This document shows, piece after piece, positions 36,453-45,334 of a stretch of 54,923 nucleotides of DNA (positions are counted from its first letter, which is position 1; each line of letters opens with the position of its first letter). The stretch is taken from assembly GCA_014804785.1 (NCBI GenBank), contig JAAUZD010000012.1, positions 54,311-109,233 on the forward strand. The letters are read 5' to 3'. The position numbers and the translations under genes were made by a program. The DNA is from Lachnospiraceae bacterium (GTDB taxonomy: Bacteria; Bacillota; Clostridia; Lachnospirales; Lachnospiraceae). The notes beneath the pieces are model-generated. The model was given only the letters and a program-made list of their open reading frames with translations, was not told where the DNA came from and ran no database searches.

Positions 36453-37259
36453 ATGAGAGCAAGAGAGATGAAAACGAGAAAGATAAGGATACTAGTGGTG
36501 ATGTTGGTTCTTGGAGCAGTAATGATGACGAGCCTTGGATGTGCCCAAAAAGGACAGAAAGCATGGGGAGACACACCGGAGGAAACCGCGGAGTATATGA
36601 TGGAAAGGCTGAAGGAATTGGATCTTGCGGCATTTAATGAATGCACTGATAACTATGTGAGGACGTATCGCAACTGGATTGGGATTGCTACGCAGAGGGA
36701 GTACAGGGTGTTCAATGAACTGCTGCAGCCGGGGATGGTAAAGGGAAATAGGTATGAGTCGAACCACAAATTTGCAGAAAAAACTGTAGAGCATATGGAA
36801 TGGGAGATAACAGATATAAGGCAGGATGGGGAAAGGGCAGAAATCGATATGAAAATTACCAATATAAATATGCAGGATGTCATAGGAGAATATGAAATCA
36901 GTATATTGGAAAACATGCTTGAAAGTACAGGCATCGGCATGGGGGGACTTGTAAGGAATGTGTCCGATCTGGCGAATGGAAAGGAAGAGCTGCTTTCTAT
37001 TATGGAGGCATTGGATGAGACAAATCTTTGCACAATGGACGTTACTGTTTTGGCGTATTGGGAAAAGGATCAATGGAAGATTCATGTCAGCGAGGAGTTT
37101 ATCAATGCTTTTATGGGGAACATGATGGCGGCGAAGTATTCTGAGGAAATGGAGCAGAAAATTGAGAAGCTGATGGAAGAGTATGAAGGGAAGGTGGATG
37201 AATGGGCTGATGAGGTGGGAGAGAGCGTAGAGGACTGGGTGGAGAAGGTTTTTGGTTAG
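36453..37259 (+). CDS. Predicted lipoprotein
   Basis: About 268 residues from ATG 36453, with AAAGGAG ten bases upstream; an earlier ATG at 36408 lacks a site. The signal peptide ends in a lipobox (MMTSLGC), so the mature protein would be lipid-anchored at the Cys. The mature part is acidic with long helices and some similarity in style to DUF5105/DUF4878-type lipoproteins (ETAEYMMERLKELDLAAFNECT). The tail (MEQKIEKLMEEYEGKVDEWA) is a charged helix. The role is unknown. Confidence 0.75.
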   Translation: MRAREMKTRKIRILVVMLVLGAVMMTSLGCAQKGQKAWGDTPEETAEYMMERLKELDLAAFNECTDNYVRTYRNWIGIATQREYRVFNELLQPGMVKGNRYESNHKFAEKTVEHMEWEITDIRQDGERAEIDMKITNINMQDVIGEYEISILENMLESTGIGMGGLVRNVSDLANGKEELLSIMEALDETNLCTMDVTVLAYWEKDQWKIHVSEEFINAFMGNMMAAKYSEEMEQKIEKLMEEYEGKVDEWADEVGESVEDWVEKVFG

Positions 37260-37373
37260 TAGAGCGGAATTTGCATTAAAATTACGATGGAGCAGAGGAA
37301 GTTTGTGGTGTGGAGGTGAAAAATAAGATATAATGGAAAAATAGGAAAATATTTGAAAAGCAGGGAAAAGAAG

Positions 37374-39074
37374 ATGATGGATTACTGGAAAGAGTTATTT
37401 CGTCCCCATATTTTGGAACGGGGATTCAATTATTATGAAACGGGCGCCGTCATAGAGGTAAGAGCCACTGAACAGGGATTTCAGGCGGTAGTGGAAGGCA
37501 GCGAGGATTATGAGGTGGAGATTGAAATCCGGGATGGTGCAATTCACGATATGTGGTGTACTTGTCCGTATGCTGAGGATGGCAGCTACTGCAAGCATAT
37601 TGCAGCAGTTTTGTATGAAATTGAAGAAAAGGGAAGAAAAGGGGATTCTGCCGGTAATCCAGCATCCCTGCCGGGGGAAAAAGGTTGTGAAGCAGATCAG
37701 GAATTGAAGGATGTTATTTGGACAATTCAGGAAAACAAAGTCAGGGAGATTCTGCTGGAACTGGCAGAGGAAGATGTGCATCTGAAAAACAGGATTCTGA
37801 CGCAATACACGGAAAGTATCAGTGAGAAGCAGATGATACGGCTGAAAAAGGAAATTGATAGTATCGCGTATCAACATTCGGATCGTTATGGCTTTGTGGA
37901 CTGGAATAATGCAAGTGATTATATTTCGGCTATGGTATGTTTCCTTAACGATAATGTTCAGAGTATGATTGAAAAAGGCTTTTTGATGCAAGCCTTTGAA
38001 TTAGTCAATGCAGCCTTTATCAAAGTCGGAAATCAGGACATGGATGATTCCTACGGAGAAAGCGGGTGGCTTGCGAATGTCTGTTATGAATACTGGCAGG
38101 AGATTCTGGAACACTGCGGGGAGGAAGACAGAGGGAAGATGTTTGTATGGTTTAATGAGCAGCAGTCCGCCGGCACTGTAGTTGATTATATGGAAGACTA
38201 TCTTTCTGATTTTCTTATGAATGAGTTTCATGATGAGGAACTATTAAGAAAAAAGCTTGCCATGCTGGATGAAATGATTGAGCAGGCAGAAGGACAGCCG
38301 GACTGCGGCGAATATTGGAGTGCCCATTATGGATATGAAAATAATATCTTAAAAAGACTTGAAATCATGAAAGAACTTCAATATACAGAAGAGGAGATGC
38401 GGGCATACAAGGAAAAGAACTGGAGGTTTGCGGCGGTAAGGATGCTCCAGCTTTCTGAATATCTGGAGGAAGGAAAGCAGCAGGAAGCCATTGAACTGCT
38501 TCTGGAGAGTAAAAAGCTGGATGAAGGCTCTCCGGGACGGGTTGCAGAGTACAGCGCCAAGCTGATTGAGTTGTATCGTAATCTTGGCAGGACACAGGAA
38601 TACAAAGAGGAACTGGTTTTTCAAGTATTTCATTGCAACCAGCAATGTCTGAAGTATGTGGATGAGTTGAAGGCAATTTGCACGAAGGATGAATGGGAGG
38701 ATTACCGGGAACAGATTTTGGTCAGCAGGAGCGGATGGCTCATCCGGTATCCGCTGATGGAAAAGGAAGGATTGTATGAGCGGCTCCTTGAGGAGATTGT
38801 AAAAGAGAAGGATATTCTTTATTTAAATAAGTATGAAAAAACATTGAAAAAGGAATTTCCTGAGCGGGTGCGGGATATTTATGTGCAATATGTTAGGAAG
38901 CAGGCAGAACTTGTATCTGACAGAAAGCAATATAAGGAGTTGGTTCAATATTTGAAAAAAATCAGAAAGTACCCGGAAGGAGATGCGATGGCAAGCGAAA
39001 TTGCCGGGGAGTGGAAGGAAAAATATCGCAGACGCCCGGCAATGATGGATGAGCTTAGGAAAGCAAAATTTTGA
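37374..39074 (+). CDS. SWIM zinc-finger protein with helical repeats
   Basis: About 566 residues from ATG 37374 (TTG 37353 in frame is less likely). The SWIM finger is CTCPYAEDGSYCKHIAAVLYE near residue 60, preceded by the GFNYYETGAVIEV lead-in usual for this group. The rest is helical, TPR-like (QEAIELLLESKKLDE, AKLIELYRNLGRTQEYKEE). SWIM domains bind DNA or protein. A second SWIM protein at 47982 stands beside an SNF2 helicase, so the two may have related partners. Confidence 0.85.
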   Translation: MMDYWKELFRPHILERGFNYYETGAVIEVRATEQGFQAVVEGSEDYEVEIEIRDGAIHDMWCTCPYAEDGSYCKHIAAVLYEIEEKGRKGDSAGNPASLPGEKGCEADQELKDVIWTIQENKVREILLELAEEDVHLKNRILTQYTESISEKQMIRLKKEIDSIAYQHSDRYGFVDWNNASDYISAMVCFLNDNVQSMIEKGFLMQAFELVNAAFIKVGNQDMDDSYGESGWLANVCYEYWQEILEHCGEEDRGKMFVWFNEQQSAGTVVDYMEDYLSDFLMNEFHDEELLRKKLAMLDEMIEQAEGQPDCGEYWSAHYGYENNILKRLEIMKELQYTEEEMRAYKEKNWRFAAVRMLQLSEYLEEGKQQEAIELLLESKKLDEGSPGRVAEYSAKLIELYRNLGRTQEYKEELVFQVFHCNQQCLKYVDELKAICTKDEWEDYREQILVSRSGWLIRYPLMEKEGLYERLLEEIVKEKDILYLNKYEKTLKKEFPERVRDIYVQYVRKQAELVSDRKQYKELVQYLKKIRKYPEGDAMASEIAGEWKEKYRRRPAMMDELRKAKF

Positions 39075-39118
39075 TTTTGAATATTGGATGGTAAAATGTC
39101 AGTGAAGGGAGTTGTCAT

Positions 39119-39146
39119 AACCATTCAGAGTGAAAATAGAATGGTT
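39119..39146. terminator. Weak hairpin between SWIM gene and XRE gene
   Basis: AACCATTC (39119-39126) / GAATGGTT (39139-39146), 12-base loop, between convergent genes. No T-run. Confidence 0.35.
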
Positions 39147-39165
39147 TGCGCGGAGAGAGGAGTAG

Positions 39166-39408
39166 TTAGTCAGACTCGATATATCGAATGATATCTCCCG
39201 GAGTACATTCCAATACAAAGCAGATGCGGGCGAGTATGTCCGCATCAATTTTTTCTACATGTCCATTGTACCATTTGTCGATTACTTCAAAACGGGCATT
39301 AATGGCTCTTGCCAACATATTTCGATTAATACACTTCTCATCCATATGTGTCTTAATATCTATCGTAATTTTCCCATATTGATTCATTGTAAACAGAGTA
39401 TTTTTCAT
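39166..39408 (-). CDS. Small XRE-family regulator
   Basis: 80 residues, start ATG at 39408 behind AGAGGTG. The helix-turn-helix is MLARAINARFEVIDKWYNGH followed by DADILARICFVLECTPGDII, the usual compact YozG-like Cro/C1 repressor. It is divergent from a membrane protein gene, and a perfect palindrome lies in the shared promoter region. Confidence 0.85.
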   Translation of the reverse strand: MKNTLFTMNQYGKITIDIKTHMDEKCINRNMLARAINARFEVIDKWYNGHVEKIDADILARICFVLECTPGDIIRYIESD

Positions 39409-39450
39409 GATAGGACACCTCTACATATATACTATCTAAAAAGTAACATC

Positions 39451-39496
39451 TTGACGAATTACATAAATATAGTTACTATATACATAGTAACTATAT
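39451..39496 (+). promoter_or_regulatory. Promoter overlapped by a palindromic operator
   Basis: TTGACG (39451-39456), 17 bases, TACTAT (39474-39479). A perfect 12-bp inverted repeat, ATATAGTTACTA (39467-39478) / TAGTAACTATAT (39485-39496), covers the -10 box. It is the natural target for the divergent XRE regulator. Confidence 0.65.
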
Positions 39497-39540
39497 GATA
39501 AATCAGAGCATAACATTCATATGAAAAAAGGAGAAGCCAA

Positions 39541-41211
39541 GTGTTATCAGTCATATTAAGTTGGATATATATTTTCCTAATATGTACGCTGATTGGAATT
39601 GGTGTCTTGAATCTGTTTGAAAAGAGGAATTTCTCACTGAGTGGATATCTTGTAGCAGGCATCGTAGTCATTACCGTTTATGTAGAGTTTTTCAGTATTT
39701 TCATGAAAATAGGAGCCTGCGCTCATTTATTTCTTCTGTTGGCGGCGCTTTTAAGCGGATATGTAAAGCGGGATATAATTCAGCAGCTTTGGAGGAGATA
39801 CTGTCCTGCCATATGCTCATGGGAGGGATTCTTTTATGGCTGTTTTGTGTTGGGGATAGCATTTTTCACATCCAGAGGAGAGTTTCATACAGATACCAAT
39901 ATTTATCATGCGGCGGCAATTCGCATCTATGAAGAGTACGGTCTTGTTAAAGGCATTGGTAATTTACAGCTTCATTATGCTTATAATAGTTCTTATCTGG
40001 CATTTGCTTCCATATTCAGCCTAAAGTGGCTGCTCGGATATTCCGTACATACGACGACAGGTTTTCTGGAGACATTCATGTGCCTGTATGCTTTTGGCGG
40101 ACTAAAAGACTTTAAACGACATAAAAGCCATATCGCAGACATGATGAGAGTAGGGATTCTTTTGTATACGCTGATAAATGTAACACGCAGTATGTCTCCG
40201 GCAACGGACTATGCAACTATGTATTTTGTGCTATTTGTTATTACTGCATGGTGTGAAAACTTGTTTGAGAGTCATTCGGATGTCACAGTATATGCTTTGC
40301 TGTCTGTTGTGGCAGTGTTTGCAGTTACTTTGAAATTTTCCTCGTGCTTGCTCGTTATGCTGGCAGTCTATCCGGCATATTGTTTCATCAGGGACAAAAA
40401 ATGGAGGGAGATAATTGCTTATATTTTTTGCGGATGTATTATCATATGTCCGTTTCTGGTCAGAAATTATTTTATTTCGGGATGGCTTCTCTATCCTTTT
40501 GACGGAATAGATATTTTCCAGACAGTATGGAAAATCCCGAAGGAATATCTTCTGCATGATGCCAACCAGATTAAAGTATGGGGACGATGTCTTTATGATG
40601 TGAATAAAATTGATATGCCGGTTAAGCAGTGGCTGCCAATATGGTGGGAGCATCAGTTTCGTTATGAACAGATGTTTCTTGGAGCAGTTGTAATTGCTTC
40701 CATATTGCAGCTCGTGATACTATTTAGCAGAATACTGAAAAAAAAGAAACTGCGGCTGCAGCTTATTGTACTTCACATCGCTATATGGGGAAATATTGCC
40801 GTATGGTTTTTTATGGCGCCTTTTATCAGATATGGTCTTGCGTTTTTGATTGCGGTAATCATGATTGCCGTGGGAGAATATCTCAGCGAAAAGAAAAGGG
40901 GATTTTATAGTATTGTAACGGGAGGTTTAGTGTTTTGTATTATTGTATCGGTTTCTCCTTATTGGGACCAATACATTACGGATGCCGGTGTTTTTGTGAA
41001 ACAGGGGCTGAGTGACCCCTATTACATTAGGCAGAAGGATTATGATGAAGGCAGTATGGATAGCTGTGAGATTAACGGAAATGTAATTTGGTTCGCAGCG
41101 GAGGGAGAAATCAATAGTTATCATGTGTTTCCGGGAACATGCTATAAGGATATGTTGGATAGGAGCACATTGATTGGCGACAGGATTGAGGATGGGTTTT
41201 GCGCGAAATAA
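39541..41211 (+). CDS. Polytopic membrane protein, GT-C-like
   Basis: 556 residues from GTG 39541 behind AAAAGGAGAAG. At least twelve hydrophobic helices and an extracytoplasmic loop with EFHTDTNIYHAAAIRIYEEYG near residue 118. An Asp/His-bearing first large loop and the many helices recall GT-C glycosyltransferases and the LIC_10190 family of uncharacterised membrane proteins. The C-terminal 60 residues are soluble. A glycan-related role is an inference. Expression may be set by the divergent XRE regulator. Confidence 0.65.
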   Translation: MLSVILSWIYIFLICTLIGIGVLNLFEKRNFSLSGYLVAGIVVITVYVEFFSIFMKIGACAHLFLLLAALLSGYVKRDIIQQLWRRYCPAICSWEGFFYGCFVLGIAFFTSRGEFHTDTNIYHAAAIRIYEEYGLVKGIGNLQLHYAYNSSYLAFASIFSLKWLLGYSVHTTTGFLETFMCLYAFGGLKDFKRHKSHIADMMRVGILLYTLINVTRSMSPATDYATMYFVLFVITAWCENLFESHSDVTVYALLSVVAVFAVTLKFSSCLLVMLAVYPAYCFIRDKKWREIIAYIFCGCIIICPFLVRNYFISGWLLYPFDGIDIFQTVWKIPKEYLLHDANQIKVWGRCLYDVNKIDMPVKQWLPIWWEHQFRYEQMFLGAVVIASILQLVILFSRILKKKKLRLQLIVLHIAIWGNIAVWFFMAPFIRYGLAFLIAVIMIAVGEYLSEKKRGFYSIVTGGLVFCIIVSVSPYWDQYITDAGVFVKQGLSDPYYIRQKDYDEGSMDSCEINGNVIWFAAEGEINSYHVFPGTCYKDMLDRSTLIGDRIEDGFCAK

Positions 41212-41232
41212 ATTAGATAGGATATAGTGCTT

Positions 41233-41322
41233 TTAAACAGTCATAACCCCTCAGAATGCTTCATAGAATGTAAAAAAGTATTCTGAGGGGATTTCAAAAT
41301 CTACGGTACATATGGTTGTGAC
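41233..41322 (+). repeat. Deleted copy of the spoIIID leader and gene; left direct repeat
   Basis: 41233-41295 is identical over 63 bases to the spoIIID leader at 48736-48798. 41296-41322 then matches (24 of 27) an internal piece of spoIIID at 48899-48925. In spoIIID both joining points have GGGATTTC, exactly 100 bases apart (48791 and 48891), so this copy looks like the product of a deletion between short repeats. The hairpin CCCCTCAGAAT / ATTCTGAGGGG (41247-41257 / 41280-41290) is kept. No start codon or frame remains. Confidence 0.85.
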
Positions 41323-41348
41323 AAGATGGAACCTTACTATATATCCAA

Positions 41349-41954
41349 TTACTCGCTAACAACTTCATCTGCGGTATCAAAAGGTTTAAATTCTCTGTTA
41401 TCACAAATATCATCATAGTGTTCATTAAGCAAATAATTCATTGAACTAAATTGTTGTAAATCTGGTGATATGCTTTTATCAAATCCGACAATGTAAAGTT
41501 TTTTATCATTATCTTCAACGATATATCTTATGAAATCCTCAAAGTCACCATCCCCGGCAGAAAGAATTATTGCATCATATCGCCCAAACAGTCGCAAAGC
41601 CGTGGTAGCAATTCCAACGTCCACTCCTTTCTGAACCTTTATCGAAAAAGTTTTTCCACAGTCCCTGCATGTAATTTCTTTTTCTTTTAAATCATAAAGT
41701 TTTACTCTTATACCAGGACCTTTAGGTTCAGTGGTTTTTAGCCAACTGTGATACGCATTCTGACCATCTGTTGCTGGGTCAGGTGTTGAATTGAAATACC
41801 AGCCATCCAAAACATCAATTTGAAATTCTTTGCATAGGCAATCTTTTAATTTCTTATAGTCAATCCCCTTTTTGACATAACTTGGATTTTCTTTTTGAAA
41901 AGCTCTGCCTGCTTTATAAATATATGAACCATCAATTAACCATAACGCTCGCAT
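41349..41954 (-). CDS. NYN-domain protein (PIN-like ribonuclease family)
   Basis: 201 residues, start ATG at 41954 with GGAGGCA upstream. Acidic motifs of the NYN/LabA fold: WLIDGSYIY near the N-terminus, KGVDVGIATTALRL, and ILSAGDGDFEDFIRYI. A CRDCGKTFSI insert gives one half of a zinc knuckle. NYN proteins are usually metal-dependent RNases; the RNA target is unknown. Confidence 0.85.
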   Translation of the reverse strand: MRALWLIDGSYIYKAGRAFQKENPSYVKKGIDYKKLKDCLCKEFQIDVLDGWYFNSTPDPATDGQNAYHSWLKTTEPKGPGIRVKLYDLKEKEITCRDCGKTFSIKVQKGVDVGIATTALRLFGRYDAIILSAGDGDFEDFIRYIVEDNDKKLYIVGFDKSISPDLQQFSSMNYLLNEHYDDICDNREFKPFDTADEVVSE

Positions 41955-42212
41955 ATATATTGCCTCCTTGTATTTTTGTATTTATATTATACCCTATCAA
42001 GGCTTTTTTAAAAAAACTTATTACTCCTATGTCAGTTTATTTTGTAACTTGTTCACCAAGGCTGTTTGTTATAATGTGGTACAACTCCGTATCATGCATT
42101 TGGAAGAATTATAATAAAGTCTCCGAATGGTCTTCTTGTTATTACTGTTGTAATTAAAGGTCGGATAGGATAAAATGAGAAAAAAGGGTAGGGACAGAGA
42201 GAAACTAAATAT

Positions 42213-43526
42213 ATGAATGAAGTACAAAAAGCGATTGAAGAAATTACATACATGAGTGAAAAATTTCCGGAAGAAGCATTTCGGATAATCATATCAAATA
42301 AGGAGGAGGCAATTCCATATTTGCGGGAAGCTGTTGACTGTGCCATTAGTAAAGGAGTGGAGTTGGATGTAGATAAGCAGCTTCACTTTTATGCATTATA
42401 TTTATTGGGTGAGTTTCAGGACAGAGCTTATTTTTCAAAAATTATGGAGCTCGTTTCTTTGCCTGGAGATACTGTAGATTATCTGATTGGGGATTGTGTA
42501 ACGATGGAGTTGAAGGATATTCTTTATAATACATATGACGGCGATATTGCGTTGCTAAAAGAGTCGATTCAAAACAGAGATATTAACGAATTTGTCAGAT
42601 CGGCGATGCTTGACGTAATGGGGCAGTTATTTTTGGATGGAACTTTGGAAGAAAGTGAATGGAAAGAGTTTTTAAAAGAAAATGTGCATGATGGAAGAGA
42701 ATATGATTATATTTATAATGAAATAGGGTATATATTGTGTCAATGCCATTTTATTGATATGCTTCCGGAAATCCGTTATATGTTTAATAATGATCTTTTA
42801 GATGAGACTTCGATGGGAAAATATGATTCCTATGTAGATGCTATGTTTAATTATCAGGAGAATGAGAGAAGTTTTTGTATGACTTCCTTTAATGCTGCTG
42901 ATACTTTGCGGTCTTGTGCTATGTTTTCGGAATCAGAATATAAGGTACCTGGTGAAAAAGATTTTAGTAAAATGATGTGTACGCTTGAAAAAGAGTGGAA
43001 TCAACCTGTCCAAAAGAAAAAAATTGGCAGGAATGACCTATGTCCCTGTGGAAGTGGAAAAAAATATAAATATTGTTGTCTGAAAAAGCCCCAAGACTCC
43101 ATTGATCTGATAGAAAGTCCAGCGGAGCGCAGGAAATGGTTAAACAGATATCCATATACAGGGTCAGAAAGGATTGACGGTAGAATCTATCTTGCAGATT
43201 ATTTTGATGAGGAGAGCATAGAAACGGATAAGATTCTTTATCTTGCCTTGATGCACCGACCGGGGCTGATTTGGAGAAGAAATATTGAAGCTGAGGAGAA
43301 AAGAACAAAAGAATATCTGTACATTGCTTTTCAAAAGTGTATGGAAAGAATGGAAAAAGAACAGATTCCGTCCTTTGCCGAATATGATGAGAAATATAGT
43401 ATTCATTATCGGTGTGAGGAGTGGGTAGGCGAGTTGTGCAGACTTTTGCAAGAAAACAATGATATTGAAAGATATAAAAAGGTTAAGAAATTTGTTTCTG
43501 GCAACGGAATCTCAATACGGCAGTAA
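42213..43526 (+). CDS. SEC-C motif protein with HEAT-like (DUF1186) region
   Basis: 437 residues. The first 250 are helical repeats of the DUF1186 kind ([42 protein letters not shown]). A SEC-C zinc motif follows, [21 protein letters not shown] (about 270-290), and then a helical domain of 140 residues. SEC-C motifs bind zinc and often attach to SecB or nucleic acids. The start ATG at 42213 follows AGGGACAGAGAG. Confidence 0.8.
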   Translation: MNEVQKAIEEITYMSEKFPEEAFRIIISNKEEAIPYLREAVDCAISKGVELDVDKQLHFYALYLLGEFQDRAYFSKIMELVSLPGDTVDYLIGDCVTMELKDILYNTYDGDIALLKESIQNRDINEFVRSAMLDVMGQLFLDGTLEESEWKEFLKENVHDGREYDYIYNEIGYILCQCHFIDMLPEIRYMFNNDLLDETSMGKYDSYVDAMFNYQENERSFCMTSFNAADTLRSCAMFSESEYKVPGEKDFSKMMCTLEKEWNQPVQKKKIGRNDLCPCGSGKKYKYCCLKKPQDSIDLIESPAERRKWLNRYPYTGSERIDGRIYLADYFDEESIETDKILYLALMHRPGLIWRRNIEAEEKRTKEYLYIAFQKCMERMEKEQIPSFAEYDEKYSIHYRCEEWVGELCRLLQENNDIERYKKVKKFVSGNGISIRQ

Positions 43527-43595
43527 CAAAACAGAGCGGTTTGTATAGACAATATGATTGAAAACTGTAGTTGTGAACAGAAAGGGAAACCGGTT

Positions 43596-45296
43596 ATGGC
43601 AAGGAAGATTGGTATTGGGAATCAGGATTTTGAAACGGTTCAAAAGCAGGGATACTTCTATATAGATAAAACAAAATTTATACAGGAGTGGTGGGAGTGC
43701 GGAGACGAAGTTACACTGATTACCCGCCCGCGTCGTTTTGGAAAAACCTTGAATATGAGCATGTTGGAGAAATTTTTTTCACTCAACTATGCAAACCGTG
43801 GGGAGCTGTTTGAAGGACTTTCCATATGGCAGGAGGAAAAGTACCGACAGCTACAGGGTACCTATCCGGTTATCTTTTTAAGTTTTGCAAACATTAAGGA
43901 GACATCCTATTCTGATGCAAGAAAAATGATTTGCCAGAATATTACGAAACTGTATAATCAGTTTGATTTTTTAATGGACAGCGATAAATTGAATGATAAG
44001 GAAAAAGCGTTTTACCAGAGTGTTTCAGCAGATATGGAGAATTATGTTGCGGCGGATTCCCTGAACGCTTTATCAAATTATTTAATGAAACATTATGGGA
44101 AAAAGGTCATCATACTTATGGACGAGTATGATACACCTATGCAGGAAGCGTATGTAAACGGGTACTGGCAGGAGTTGGCTGGATTTACCAGAAGTTTGTT
44201 TAATTCCGCTTTTAAAACGAATCCATATCTGGAACGTGCCATTATGACAGGAATTACCAGGGTAAGTAAAGAGTCAATTTTTTCTGATTTGAATAATTTG
44301 GAAGTGGTAACAACAACTTCTAAAAAGTATGCAGACAGTTTTGGATTTACAGAAGCAGAAGTGTATGAGGCACTGGACGAATATGGTATGATAGATCAGA
44401 AACAGCAGATAAAAGACTGGTATGATGGCTTTTGTTTTGGAGAACGAAAGGATATTTATAATCCATGGTCTGTGATTAATTTTCTTGACAAGAAGAAAGC
44501 AGGGCTCTATTGGGCTAATACAAGCTCAAACGGTCTTGCGGGGAAATTGATACGGGAAGGCAGTTCGGAGGTTAAGAAAACTTTTGAACAGTTGATGCAG
44601 GGTGACAGCATTTGGGTGGAGACTGATGAGCAGATTATTTACGACCAGCTTTCCGTGAAGAAGAATGCAGTCTGGAGTCTTCTGCTTGCCAGCGGCTATT
44701 TGAAGGTGAAGGATTATAAGTCATATATGTCGGAGTATGGTATATGGAAAGAAGAATATGAACTGACATTGACAAATTTGGAAACCAAAATTATGTTCGT
44801 TAATATGGTGAGGGGATGGTTTGATAATGCGTCACCTGATTATAATGATTTTATCAAGGCGCTGATGGTCGGCGATATCAAGGCAATGAATATTTATATG
44901 AACAAAGTTACTTCGGAAATGTTTAGTAGTTTTGACACAGGAAATAAGACATCTGAGAGGCAGCCGGAACGATTTTATCACGGTTTTGTTTTGGGGTTGG
45001 TTGTGGAGCTTGCTGACAGGTATGCGGTCACTTCTAACAGGGAGAGCGGTTTTGGAAGGTATGACGTAATGCTAGAGCCGAGAAATACGGAAGATGATGC
45101 AATTATTCTGGAATTTAAAGTGCAGGATGAAGAAGAAAAAGAATTGTCTGATACAGTACAAGAGGCACTTCGGCAGATAGAAAAAAAGAAGTATCAGGCG
45201 AATCTTGTTGCAAAGGGAATTTCGGAAGAACACATACGGAAATATGGATTTGCTTTCTGCGGAAAGAAAGTGCTGATTGGAAGTAACGAGAATTAG
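43596..45296 (+). CDS. AAA-ATPase-like / PD-(D/E)XK nuclease protein
   Basis: About 566 residues from ATG 43596, which has AAAGGGA upstream; ATG 43554 has none. The N-terminal AAA-ATPase_like domain has YFYIDKTKFIQEWW, a variant Walker A TRPRRFGKTLNMSML and Walker B KKVIILMDEYDTPM. The C-terminal domain, near FYHGFVLGLVVELA, FGRYDVMLEP and IILEFKVQD, is PDDEXK_9, with catalytic D and ExK. These proteins are very common and multicopy in gut Firmicutes and Bacteroides and are thought to be mobile or defence-related nucleases; the role is not known. Confidence 0.9.
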   Translation: MARKIGIGNQDFETVQKQGYFYIDKTKFIQEWWECGDEVTLITRPRRFGKTLNMSMLEKFFSLNYANRGELFEGLSIWQEEKYRQLQGTYPVIFLSFANIKETSYSDARKMICQNITKLYNQFDFLMDSDKLNDKEKAFYQSVSADMENYVAADSLNALSNYLMKHYGKKVIILMDEYDTPMQEAYVNGYWQELAGFTRSLFNSAFKTNPYLERAIMTGITRVSKESIFSDLNNLEVVTTTSKKYADSFGFTEAEVYEALDEYGMIDQKQQIKDWYDGFCFGERKDIYNPWSVINFLDKKKAGLYWANTSSNGLAGKLIREGSSEVKKTFEQLMQGDSIWVETDEQIIYDQLSVKKNAVWSLLLASGYLKVKDYKSYMSEYGIWKEEYELTLTNLETKIMFVNMVRGWFDNASPDYNDFIKALMVGDIKAMNIYMNKVTSEMFSSFDTGNKTSERQPERFYHGFVLGLVVELADRYAVTSNRESGFGRYDVMLEPRNTEDDAIILEFKVQDEEEKELSDTVQEALRQIEKKKYQANLVAKGISEEHIRKYGFAFCGKKVLIGSNEN

Positions 45297-45334
45297 TGAT
45301 ACTATAAAGCAGTACAAACGAGGAAATAGGAAAG

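Noticed and set aside
39188-39671. Small frames around the XRE/membrane-protein divide
   Set aside because: They overlap the supported genes and the operator and show no motif.
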